From NCBI GenBank assembly GCA_902495545.1, contig CABUXM010000084.1, positions 1-8,327 of the forward strand: DNA of 8,327 nt. The letters are read 5' to 3'. The notes under the pieces were generated by a model, which did no database searches, was not told the DNA's origin, and was given only the letters and a program-made list of their open reading frames with translations. Shown in pieces: positions 1-5,569 of this stretch (within the stretch, counting starts at the first letter, position 1; every line of letters starts with the position of its first letter). The stretch comes from an uncultured Collinsella sp. (GTDB taxonomy: Bacteria; Actinomycetota; Coriobacteriia; Coriobacteriales; Coriobacteriaceae). The translations under genes were made by a program, and so were the position numbers.

Positions 1-1127
1 AGGTCGGCGCAAAGCGCGGCGACCTTCTGGGCCGAGCCCTCGGGACCATCGAAGCTTACAAAGTAGCCGCCGCGGGGGTGCGTCCAGGTGGCGCAGCCCG
101 TGTCGCCCAAGCCCTCGGTGAGCTTGCGCTCAACGGCCTCAAAGCGCGGACGCAGGAACTCGGCATGCTTTTTCATGTGCTCCTTGACCGCCTCGATGGT
201 GGGAAGGAAGCGCACGTGACGCAGCTGGTTGAGCTTGTCGGCGCTGATGAGGCCGGCCTTCAGGCGCTTGGAGAACTCAGCGATGACCGCGGGGCTCGCA
301 CCGATAAAGCCGATACCGGCACCCGGGAAGGTGATCTTGGACGTCGAGGCAAAGGCCACCACGCGGTCCTCGGTGCCCGCCGCGCGGGCAAGATCGAAGA
401 TGTTGGCGAGCTCGTCGGTCTCGTCGTACAGGTCGTGCACGCAGTAGGCGTTGTCCCAGAAGATGCGGAAATCGGGCGCAGCCGTGGGCATCTCGACCAG
501 GCGACGCACAGTGTCCTCGCTAAAGGTGATGCCCGTGGGGTTGGAATACTTGGGCACGCACCAGATACCCTTGATGGAATCGTCGGCGACAACGAGGCGC
601 TCGACCTCGTCCATGTCGGGGCCGTTGTCGGTCATCGCGACGGGGACGTTCTCGATACCCAGATCGGCGGTGATGCCAAAGTGGCGGTCGTAGCCGGGAA
701 CAGGGCACAGGAACTTGACTTTCTTGCCGTCGTGCGCGGCCTCGTAAGCCTCCCAAGGCTCGCTGCCGCACGAACCGCAGCGCCAAAACATGCCGGCGAT
801 ATCGTGCTCGATCAGAAGGCTCGACGAACCCAGTACGAGCGTCTGCTCGGCAGGGCAACCCAGGAACTCCCCCGCCAGTTTGCGCGCCGAGGGAATGCCC
901 TCAAAGCAACCGTAGTTTGAGCAGTCGACGTTGCCGTCGTGCAGATCGGCATCGGCATTGAGGATATCGAGCATGGGTCGAGAGATGTCCACCTGGGAGG
1001 GCGACGGCTTGCCGCGGGCCATGTCGAGCGCCAGGCCCTTGGCCTTGACCTCGGCGACCTCGGCTTTGAGCGCCTCGATGGCGGCATCGAGTTCAGTGGT
1101 TTCCATCTTCTGGTAGATCGTCTGCAT
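1..1127 (-). CDS. Aspartate-aminotransferase-like PLP enzyme (C-terminus cut by window edge)
   Basis: Fold-type I PLP-dependent aminotransferase, expected to move an amino group between an amino acid such as aspartate and a 2-oxo acid in the cytoplasm. About 375 residues are present; the C-terminus lies beyond base 1. Visible landmarks: DMARGKPSPSQVDIS (35-49) near the N-terminus, GSSS (100-103) for the PLP phosphate, SNPTG (195-199) with the ring-contacting Asn196, FWDNAY (223-228) with Asp225 for the pyridine nitrogen, and STSK (261-264) with Lys264 as the Schiff-base lysine, followed by ITFPGAGIGF. The long N-terminal helix and these motifs fit the unusual subgroup typified by Corynebacterium glutamicum aspartate aminotransferase (Pfam PF12897, formerly labelled MocR-like) rather than classical AspC. 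I chose the ATG at 1127 because AAAGG lies 8 nt upstream; the in-frame ATG at 1106 lacks as good a site. Exact substrate is not certain. Confidence 0.88.
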   Translation of the reverse strand, partial: MQTIYQKMETTELDAAIEALKAEVAEVKAKGLALDMARGKPSPSQVDISRPMLDILNADADLHDGNVDCSNYGCFEGIPSARKLAGEFLGCPAEQTLVLGSSSLLIEHDIAGMFWRCGSCGSEPWEAYEAAHDGKKVKFLCPVPGYDRHFGITADLGIENVPVAMTDNGPDMDEVERLVVADDSIKGIWCVPKYSNPTGITFSEDTVRRLVEMPTAAPDFRIFWDNAYCVHDLYDETDELANIFDLARAAGTEDRVVAFASTSKITFPGAGIGFIGASPAVIAEFSKRLKAGLISADKLNQLRHVRFLPTIEAVKEHMKKHAEFLRPRFEAVERKLTEGLGDTGCATWTHPRGGYFVSFDGPEGSAQKVAALCAD

Positions 1128-1163
1128 GGGTGCGACCTTTCGCGAAGCGGGACGTTGCAGTTC

Positions 1164-1177
1164 GTCTAAGTATAGAC
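1164..1177 (-). promoter_or_regulatory. Putative -10 box with inverted repeat upstream of the aminotransferase
   Basis: On the minus strand TATACT (1174-1169) is a good match to a sigma-70 -10 box and would put the start of transcription about 35 nt upstream of the aminotransferase start codon. It sits inside a short inverted repeat, GTCTA-AGTA-TAGAC, which could be an operator or chance. No convincing -35 box is seen 16-18 nt upstream, so this is a weak call. Confidence 0.35.
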
Positions 1178-1276
1178 CGCCACCGCCGCAACGTTATGAA
1201 GCCGTGATAGATTAAGTCCGTCGCAATAAATTACGAATCGCCGCGCATGCCGGCGCGGGGCGCCCAAGGAGGCACT

Positions 1277-1531
1277 ATGGAATACGGATCGTTCCAGGCC
1301 GAGGAATTCGGCGACCTACAGCGCCTGGTCGACGGACTGTTTTACGACCGCCACGCCATCGACCGCCTGGATCTGATCGTACAGGCCGAAATCTTGGACC
1401 TGGCGCCCGACCTCATGGAAATCGTCAACCTGCTGCCGCCCGGCTATTACGACCGCCAGTCACTTTGCGACCAGCTCAACTCCGCCTTGGCCGCCCACGG
1501 CTGGGGCGCCGTCTACGGCACCGTGGAATAA
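1277..1531 (+). CDS. Small acidic conserved-looking protein of unknown function (84 aa)
   Basis: I do not recognise a named family. The start at 1277 has a strong AAGGAGG (1266-1272) 4 nt upstream; the ATG at 1247 in the same frame lies before that site, in the loop of a GC hairpin (CCGCGC 1241-1246 / GCGCGG 1253-1258), and is rejected. The protein is acidic, soluble-looking, with no signal peptide or membrane segment. Residues about 7-50 look helical and leucine/isoleucine-rich (for example DRLDLIVQAEILDLAPDLME); the C-terminal part carries LLPPGYYDR, DQLNSALAAHGWG and ends YGTVE. The Pro-Gly-Tyr motif and ordered C-terminus look like a folded domain, not random translation. It is a single-gene unit, divergent from the aminotransferase and closed by its own terminator. 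Expression is supported by the ribosome site and terminator; function is open. Confidence 0.75.
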   Translation: MEYGSFQAEEFGDLQRLVDGLFYDRHAIDRLDLIVQAEILDLAPDLMEIVNLLPPGYYDRQSLCDQLNSALAAHGWGAVYGTVE

Positions 1532-1534
1532 GCC

Positions 1535-1563
1535 TAGTCATTTAAGAACGTCCCCAATGACTA
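1535..1563. repeat. REP-like palindromic hairpin, copy 1
   Basis: Perfect 8-bp arms TAGTCATT (1535-1542) and AATGACTA (1556-1563) enclose a 13-nt loop. Read on the minus strand the loop is GGGGACGTTCTTA. It lies 4 nt after the stop codon of the small gene and touches the following terminator by one base. The loop matches that of a second hairpin at 5342-5382 at 8 of 13 positions (GGGAC-N4-TTA) although the stems are unrelated. This points to a dispersed repeat family; there is no transposase in the window. Confidence 0.55.
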
Positions 1564-1600
1564 AAACGCCGCTTGTGATGGTGTTCACAGGCGGCGTTTT
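1563..1600. terminator. Bidirectional intrinsic terminator between the small gene and nhaA
   Basis: AAAACGCCGC (1563-1572) is the exact inverse complement of GCGGCGTTTT (1591-1600). The stem continues inward through TTGTG/CACAG (1573-1577 with 1586-1590, one T-G wobble on the plus strand) to 15 bp with an 8-nt loop. A tract on one side and T tract on the other make it work in both directions, as expected between two convergent genes. Confidence 0.9.
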
Positions 1601-1617
1601 CAAACTTGTATGTGCTC

Positions 1618-2976
1618 TTACTCGTCCTTGGGCGCGGGGTGCTTGCAGATCACACTCATGTAGATCATGCCAAGTACGGCCGCGGTGACAGAGCCGGCGA
1701 GAATAGCGGCCTTGGCGGCCAGAACCTCAAACTGGGCCGTCGGGAAAGCAAGGCCGCTGATGAGGATCGACATGGTAAAGCCGATACCGCCCAGAATGCC
1801 CACACCGGCAATCATGTGCCAGTTGACATTGTGCGGCAGCTCGCAGGCCTTAAGCTTGACCAAGGCGAACGTCATGCCAAAGATGCCGATCGGCTTGCCC
1901 AGCAGCATGCCAAAGTACACGCCGAGCGTCACCGGGTCGGTGAGCAGCGTGCTCATGTCCACGCCCACTAGGCGAACCTGTGCGTTCACGAACGCAAAGA
2001 TCGGAAGAATCACAAAGTTGACCGGCGTGGAGATCAGACGCTCCATGCGGATGAGCGGCGGGGTGACGCGGTGCATGACGCGCTCGACCTTGGTGGTCGA
2101 GACGGTAAAGTCATGCTGGCCCAGGATGTGTGCCTCGTCATCGTAGCGGTCATCGAGCAGCGGCAGGCACTCGCCCAACCAATCGGTGAGGCTATCGAGC
2201 TTGACGCCGCACTTGGCCGGGATGGTAAAGGCCAAGATGACGCCGGCGAGCGTAGCGTGCACGCCGCTCTTGAACATGCAGAACCACAGCAGCAGGCCCA
2301 GCACCGAGTACGGGGCAAGGCGGTAATGCTGCGTCTTGTTGAGCCACACGAGCGCGCAGGTCACAAGCGCAGCGGCGCCCAACCAAAACGGATTGGGGCT
2401 CTGACCGTAGAAGATGGCGATGGCGGCGATGGAGATAAGGTCGTCGGCGATGGCGAGCGTCGAGAAGAACACGCGCACGCCGTTGGGCACGCGATTGCCC
2501 AAAAGCGACAGCACGCCCAGCGCAAAGGCAATATCGGTTGCCATGGGGATGGCCCAACCGTTGCGGGCGCCGGCATGGTTAAAGATCAGGTAGATGCAGG
2601 CGGGAACGACGACGCCGCCCACGGCCGCCAGCATGGGAAGCATGGCCTGACGCGGATTCTTGAGCTCGCCGACCGTCATCTCGTACTTAAGCTCAATGCC
2701 CACCAACAAAAAGAAAATCGCCATGAGGAAGTCGTTGACGAAAAGCTCAACGGTGAGACCGGCCGTAAGGTTGCCCAGGCCCACATAAAGCGGGGTCTCC
2801 AAAAAGTGATGGATGGCCTCGTAGGCATCGGTATTGGCGCAAATGACGGCGGCGATGGCGGCGAAGACCATGACGGCGGCGGAAATCGTGCCGTTCTCGG
2901 CGATGCGCTCCCAAATGTCGTGGCGTTCAAAGCGCTTGCGCTCACGGACGTTGAACAGCTGCTCAGTTGCTGCCAT
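1618..2976 (-). CDS. nhaA: Na+/H+ antiporter NhaA
   Basis: Inner-membrane electrogenic antiporter that exports Na+ (or Li+) in exchange for H+, giving salt and alkaline-pH tolerance. The 452-residue protein has many hydrophobic segments and the NhaA hallmarks: TDIAFALGVLSLLG (147-160) with Asp148, ADDL (177-180) with the ion-binding Asp pair 178-179, SGVHATLAGV (237-246), and LLGKPIGIF (358-366) with the conserved Lys361. The N-terminus (1-28) is charged and cytoplasmic. Residues about 258-312 form a polar, acidic stretch longer than in the roughly 388-residue E. coli protein, in the loop before the helix VILPIFAFVNA. The ATG at 2976 is preceded by AAAGGAG with 6 nt spacing. The gene ends in the bidirectional terminator at 1563-1600. 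Its leader holds a structured, terminator-bearing RNA described separately. Confidence 0.96.
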   Translation of the reverse strand: MAATEQLFNVRERKRFERHDIWERIAENGTISAAVMVFAAIAAVICANTDAYEAIHHFLETPLYVGLGNLTAGLTVELFVNDFLMAIFFLLVGIELKYEMTVGELKNPRQAMLPMLAAVGGVVVPACIYLIFNHAGARNGWAIPMATDIAFALGVLSLLGNRVPNGVRVFFSTLAIADDLISIAAIAIFYGQSPNPFWLGAAALVTCALVWLNKTQHYRLAPYSVLGLLLWFCMFKSGVHATLAGVILAFTIPAKCGVKLDSLTDWLGECLPLLDDRYDDEAHILGQHDFTVSTTKVERVMHRVTPPLIRMERLISTPVNFVILPIFAFVNAQVRLVGVDMSTLLTDPVTLGVYFGMLLGKPIGIFGMTFALVKLKACELPHNVNWHMIAGVGILGGIGFTMSILISGLAFPTAQFEVLAAKAAILAGSVTAAVLGMIYMSVICKHPAPKDE

Positions 2977-2990
2977 GGGCGGCTCCTTTC

Positions 2991-3006
2991 ACGGGAAAGC
3001 TCCCGT
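2991..3006 (-). promoter_or_regulatory. Small hairpin just before the nhaA ribosome binding site
   Basis: ACGGGA (2991-2996) and TCCCGT (3001-3006) pair around the 4-nt loop AAGC. On the nhaA mRNA this 6-bp hairpin ends a few bases before GGAG (complement of 2983-2986) and starts 3 nt after the T tract of the leader terminator. It may influence ribosome loading or be a spacer; nothing in the sequence settles which. Confidence 0.4.
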
Positions 3007-3009
3007 CTT

Positions 3010-3045
3010 AAAAAAGCACGGCCCGCCCAAGTGGCGGCGCCGCGC
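3010..3045 (-). terminator. Intrinsic terminator inside the nhaA leader (attenuator candidate)
   Basis: On the minus strand the arms 3045-3033 and 3027-3016 form about 12 pairs: GCGCGG with CCGTGC (one G-U), one C-G, a single bulged base at 3038, and CCGCC with GGCGG, around loop 3032-3028. Six T follow (3015-3010). The U tract ends 33 nt before the nhaA start codon and well downstream of the separate ppaC terminator, so its natural role is to stop nhaA transcription conditionally. The wobble at 3018/3043 pairs only on the minus strand. Confidence 0.7.
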
Positions 3046-3092
3046 TCTAACGTATTACGCTTGCATCTAGCCTACCCTGCACGACAAGCACG

Positions 3093-3157
3093 CAGGCGTG
3101 ACCGAAAAGCGGAACCACAGGTTGAACATTATTTGCTCAACGGCACGGGCACGCCTG
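3093..3157 (-). ncRNA. Candidate structured leader RNA (three-way junction) upstream of nhaA
   Basis: On the minus strand an 8-bp closing stem, CAGGCGTG (3157-3150) with CACGCCTG (3100-3093), encloses a hairpin GTTGAGCA/TGTTCAAC (3141-3134 with 3128-3121, one G-U, loop AATAA) and a short hairpin CCG-CTTTT-CGG (3112-3102). The 8-nt linkers on the two sides of the larger hairpin are unpaired. The A-C mismatch at 3126/3136 on the plus strand becomes a G-U pair on the minus strand, which supports an RNA made in the nhaA direction. Sitting upstream of a leader terminator, it resembles a riboswitch or attenuator sensor. I cannot match it from memory to a named Rfam model. Known cation riboswitches found near such transporters (nhaA-I and nhaA-II lithium RNAs, DUF1646 sodium RNA) are the first to compare. 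Confidence 0.45.
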
Positions 3158-3184
3158 TCCAAGAGACGACGCGGCGACGTGCAC

Positions 3185-3224
3185 AAAAAACGACCGGAGC
3201 GCGGGGCGTCCGCGATCCGGTCGT
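3185..3224 (-). terminator. Intrinsic terminator of ppaC
   Basis: On the minus strand ACGACCGGA (3224-3216) pairs with TCCGGTCGT (3198-3190), with a further inner CGCGG/CCGCG stem after one mismatch, and is followed by six T (3190-3185). It begins 19 nt after the ppaC stop codon. Strong GC stem plus U tract make this a confident call. Confidence 0.88.
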
Positions 3225-3243
3225 GGCGTTTGGTCAACTAAAC

Positions 3244-4167
3244 CTAGCAGGCGGCCATGATAGGGGCTGCGACCTGCTTCTTACGGGAGAGGACGCCCGG
3301 CATCCAGACGCCGTCGTGCTCGTCGGCAATGCCCAGGCCCTTCTGAGCGGCCTCGGTCTCGCCCTCGAGCAGAACCTGCGAGCCCTCCTCCATGATGTCG
3401 GTGATGCACAGGACGATGCCGTCGGCACCCTTCTCGGCGGCGTAGGCGCGCATGGCCTCGCGAATCTCGTCGATCATGCCGAGTGCGCGGGTCTTGTCGA
3501 CAGTCTCGTACTGGCCGATGAGCAGCTTCTTGCCGGCAGGCTCGAACATCTTGATGTCGTTGCCGACCATCTCGGCTGCGGTGAAGGAGCCGGACGGACG
3601 GGTAAGGAAGACCTCCATGCCAAACTTGACCGGGTCGACGCCCACCTGCTCGCCGAGCTTGGCGGCGACGGCGCGGTCAACATCGGTGGTGGTGGGGCTC
3701 TTGAGCATGAGCGTGTCGGTCATCATGGCCGAGAGCAGCAGCTTGGCCTGGACATCGGAAAGCTCAACGCCGAGCACGCCGGCGAGCTTGGTGACGATGG
3801 TGCAGCTGGAGCCCCAGGGCAGGCAGATGTAGTGCAGCGGGCCGGCGGTCTCGAAGTCGCCGATGCGGTGATGGTCGACAACACCAAAGACCGTGGCGTC
3901 CTTAAGGCCGGCGACGGACTGGGCGGACTCGTTGTGGTCGGTGAGGACGACGAGCTGACCGGCCTCGACGGACTCGATTACGCGAGGCTCGGCAATGCCG
4001 GCATCGGCGAGCAGCTTGGCGGACTCGGCCGGAAGCTGGCCCAGAGCGCAAGCCTCGTAGGTGTTGCCGGCATACTCAACCTGGTTAAGCAGCTGGGACA
4101 GGACGACGGCGCTCATGATGGCGTCGTTATCGGGGTTCTGGTGACCAAAGACAAGAACGTTTGCCAT
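3244..4167 (-). CDS. ppaC: Manganese-dependent inorganic pyrophosphatase (family II, DHH superfamily)
   Basis: Cytoplasmic enzyme hydrolysing pyrophosphate to two phosphates, pulling nucleotide, protein and polysaccharide synthesis forward. The 307 residues match the roughly 309 of Bacillus subtilis PpaC. Metal ligands are all visible: GHQNPDNDAI (8-17) with His9, Asp13 and Asp15; TDHNE (76-80) with Asp77; VDHHR (97-101) with Asp98, His99 and His100; MTDTL (149-153) with Asp151. The C-terminal DHHA2 domain ends with the substrate-binding SRKKQ (294-298). There are no CBS domains, so it is the simple unregulated form. The ATG at 4167 has GGAGG 6 nt upstream. It is transcribed alone as far as can be seen: the kinase gene upstream is 166 bp away and a strong terminator follows. 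Confidence 0.97.
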   Translation of the reverse strand: MANVLVFGHQNPDNDAIMSAVVLSQLLNQVEYAGNTYEACALGQLPAESAKLLADAGIAEPRVIESVEAGQLVVLTDHNESAQSVAGLKDATVFGVVDHHRIGDFETAGPLHYICLPWGSSCTIVTKLAGVLGVELSDVQAKLLLSAMMTDTLMLKSPTTTDVDRAVAAKLGEQVGVDPVKFGMEVFLTRPSGSFTAAEMVGNDIKMFEPAGKKLLIGQYETVDKTRALGMIDEIREAMRAYAAEKGADGIVLCITDIMEEGSQVLLEGETEAAQKGLGIADEHDGVWMPGVLSRKKQVAAPIMAAC

Positions 4168-4270
4168 GGATATCCTCCACTTGATATGTGTACTTGGACG
4201 TAGCTATGGTAGCACGCTGGCGCCGAGCCTTCGCAGACGGAAGGGGCACGGCATATTTTGGGGCAGGCAT

Positions 4271-4324
4271 GGGGGCCAAGGCTATCCCTTTTGCACCGTG
4301 TTGGTGCAAAGCAACTTGACCCCC
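4271..4324 (-). terminator. Two-tier 3' hairpin after the ROK kinase gene (no U tract)
   Basis: On the minus strand GGGGGTCAAG (4324-4315) pairs with CTTGGCCCCC (4280-4271), 10 bp with one G-U, and encloses a second hairpin TTTGCACC/GGTGCAAA (4310-4303 with 4297-4290, loop AACAC). It begins 10 nt after the kinase stop codon. The A-C mismatch on the plus strand pairs only on the minus strand, so it belongs to the kinase transcript. No U tract follows, so it is either a non-canonical terminator or a stabilising 3' end structure. Confidence 0.45.
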
Positions 4325-4333
4325 TTGCAGCAG

Positions 4334-5287
4334 CTATTTACCGGCGGCGCGCAGGGCTACGTAGGCAGCGCCGATGATGCCGGCGTCGTTTCCGAGCGAA
4401 GCGACCTTAATGGGCGTCTCGCGCGAGGCGGAAAGCGCGTAGCGCTGGAAATGCTCACGAACGGCGTCGAGGTAGACATCGGCCGAGGCAGACGCACCGC
4501 CGCCAATCAGGAACATCTCGGGATCGACCACGTTGGCAATAAGCGCCAGGGCGCGGCCGAGATAGTCGGCCATGGTATCGGCCGCGGCAAGCGCGAGCTT
4601 GTCGCCCTCGCGGCAGGCCTGGAACACGTCCTTGGAATCGGAGGGACCGGTGAGCTCGATGGGCTCGACGCCCGCCTTCTTGCATTCGGCAAGGTAGTTG
4701 CTTACCACGCCGGTGGCGCTGGAATACTGCTCCAGGTGGCCATGGCCGCCGCAGCCGCAGGTGCGCTCCTCAGCCGGGTTCAGGCACATGTGGCCAATCT
4801 CGCCACCGGCGCCCACAACACCCGATACCACGTCGCCGTTAACGATAACGCCGCCGCCCACGCCGGTACCGATGGTGACCATCACGACGTTCTGCACGCC
4901 CTTGGCAGAACCGAGCCAGGCCTCGCCCATGGCAGCGGCGTTGGCATCGTTCTCATACTTAACGACCGCATCGGGGCAGTGCTCCTGAATGGCGACCCTC
5001 AGCTCGGGCAGGTTAATGGCAATGTTGGCCTTGACCTTGGCATCGCCCGACGCCGGGATGGGACACGGAACGGCCAGGCCAATGCCCGCCACAAAGGCAC
5101 GCGGAATCTGTGCCTTGGCGACCACCTGGTCGATAGCCTCAGTCACCGCGGCAAAGCCCGCAGCGTCAACGATGGGAGGCGTGGGCACGCTGGCCTTGGC
5201 AAGCAGGTTGCCGTCCTCGTCGAACAGGCCCTCCTTAACCGAAGTGCCGCCGACGTCGATGCCGATGTAGTACTGCTTAGGTTCCAT
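4334..5287 (-). CDS. ROK-family sugar kinase, probable glucokinase
   Basis: Cytoplasmic ATP-dependent kinase expected to phosphorylate glucose or a related hexose at C6. The 317 residues carry the ROK pattern: IGIDVGGTSVKEG (8-20) for ATP phosphate, YENDANAAAMGE (111-122) with catalytic Asp114, GTGVGGGVIVNG (140-151), GGEIGHM (161-167) with Glu163 and zinc ligand His166, then the zinc loop TCGCGGHGHLEQY (176-188). In most ROK proteins the loop reads CxCGxxGCxE; here the third cysteine position is His184, leaving His166, Cys177, Cys179 and possibly His184. IGGGAS (261-266) is the adenine-side motif. I chose the ATG at 5287: it has AAAGG 9 nt upstream and starts directly before the first strand, whereas the upstream in-frame start (5353) adds 22 unrelated residues. 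It is divergent from the GntR regulator. N-acetylhexosamine or fructose as substrate cannot be excluded. Confidence 0.9.
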   Translation of the reverse strand: MEPKQYYIGIDVGGTSVKEGLFDEDGNLLAKASVPTPPIVDAAGFAAVTEAIDQVVAKAQIPRAFVAGIGLAVPCPIPASGDAKVKANIAINLPELRVAIQEHCPDAVVKYENDANAAAMGEAWLGSAKGVQNVVMVTIGTGVGGGVIVNGDVVSGVVGAGGEIGHMCLNPAEERTCGCGGHGHLEQYSSATGVVSNYLAECKKAGVEPIELTGPSDSKDVFQACREGDKLALAAADTMADYLGRALALIANVVDPEMFLIGGGASASADVYLDAVREHFQRYALSASRETPIKVASLGNDAGIIGAAYVALRAAGK

Positions 5288-5341
5288 GGGAGCCCACCTT
5301 TCTCGTTTAAACATTGCCTGTATGGTACCGCTCCCAAGGCA

Positions 5342-5382
5342 AAAACCTACCAAAAAGGGACAGGTTTATTTTGGCAGGTTTT
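5342..5382 (-). repeat. REP-like palindromic hairpin, copy 2, upstream of the ROK kinase
   Basis: AAAACCTACCAAAA (5342-5355) and TTTTGGCAGGTTTT (5369-5382) form a 14-bp stem with one A-C mismatch at 5349/5375 that becomes G-U on the minus strand. The 13-nt loop AGGGACAGGTTTA has the same length as the loop of the hairpin at 1535-1563 and matches it at 8 of 13 positions. It lies 55 bp upstream of the kinase start. On the minus strand it ends in a run of T, so it could also act as a weak leader terminator if transcription begins upstream of it. Confidence 0.55.
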
Positions 5383-5437
5383 ATCTGGGAAAACGCGAAT
5401 GGCCGCTTAACACGACATTACTCAGATGTTTATCTAT

Positions 5438-5451
5438 TTAGAGCGCTCTAA
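5438..5451. promoter_or_regulatory. Perfect 14-bp palindrome, putative operator between ROK kinase and GntR genes
   Basis: TTAGAGCGCTCTAA equals its own reverse complement and is set in AT-rich DNA in the divergent spacer. The central AGCGCT is typical of operators for LacI-type dimers; HutC-type GntR sites more often have a GT-N-TA-N-AC pattern. On the minus strand TATAAA (5458-5453), a possible -10 box for the kinase, lies directly beside it. Which protein binds is unknown. Confidence 0.5.
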
Positions 5452-5501
5452 TTTATATGCAAAGCGACTTTTAATTATATCTTTCTCGAACTTTTTAAAT
5501 A

Positions 5502-5507
5502 TATAAT
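5502..5507 (+). promoter_or_regulatory. Consensus -10 box (TATAAT) for the GntR regulator gene
   Basis: An exact TATAAT lies 62 bp upstream of the regulator start codon in the most AT-rich part of the window. The -35 region at the right distance (around 5479-5484, ATCTTT) is poor. Two TATACT repeats follow at 5528-5533 and 5540-5545, 12 bp apart, and could be alternative -10 boxes or part of an autoregulatory site. Confidence 0.4.
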
Positions 5508-5569
5508 AGGGATGCTTAGGTGTTAACTATACTTTCTTTTATACTCAACCAAGTTGGAAAGGAGGTTCC

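Noticed and set aside
78..920. 280-codon open frame on the plus strand at the left edge
   Set aside because: Antisense to the aminotransferase, whose PLP motifs are intact on the minus strand.
3232..3237. TTGACC on the minus strand as a -35 box for nhaA
   Set aside because: The position 17 nt downstream is CGCGGA within the ppaC terminator, so no matching -10 box exists.
2071..4203. 710-codon open frame on the plus strand over nhaA and ppaC
   Set aside because: It runs antisense to two genes with all catalytic motifs intact, spans their terminators and leader, and its translation is His/Gly/Asp-rich without any family pattern. High GC content makes such antisense open frames common.
5288..5353. 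Longer N-terminus for the ROK kinase (22 extra residues)
   Set aside because: The extra residues do not match ROK proteins, and the start at 5287 has a good ribosome site just before IGIDVGGT.
4166..5410. 414-codon open frame on the plus strand opposite the ROK kinase
   Set aside because: Shadow of the kinase codon usage; no ribosome site and no recognisable domain, and it runs through intergenic hairpins.
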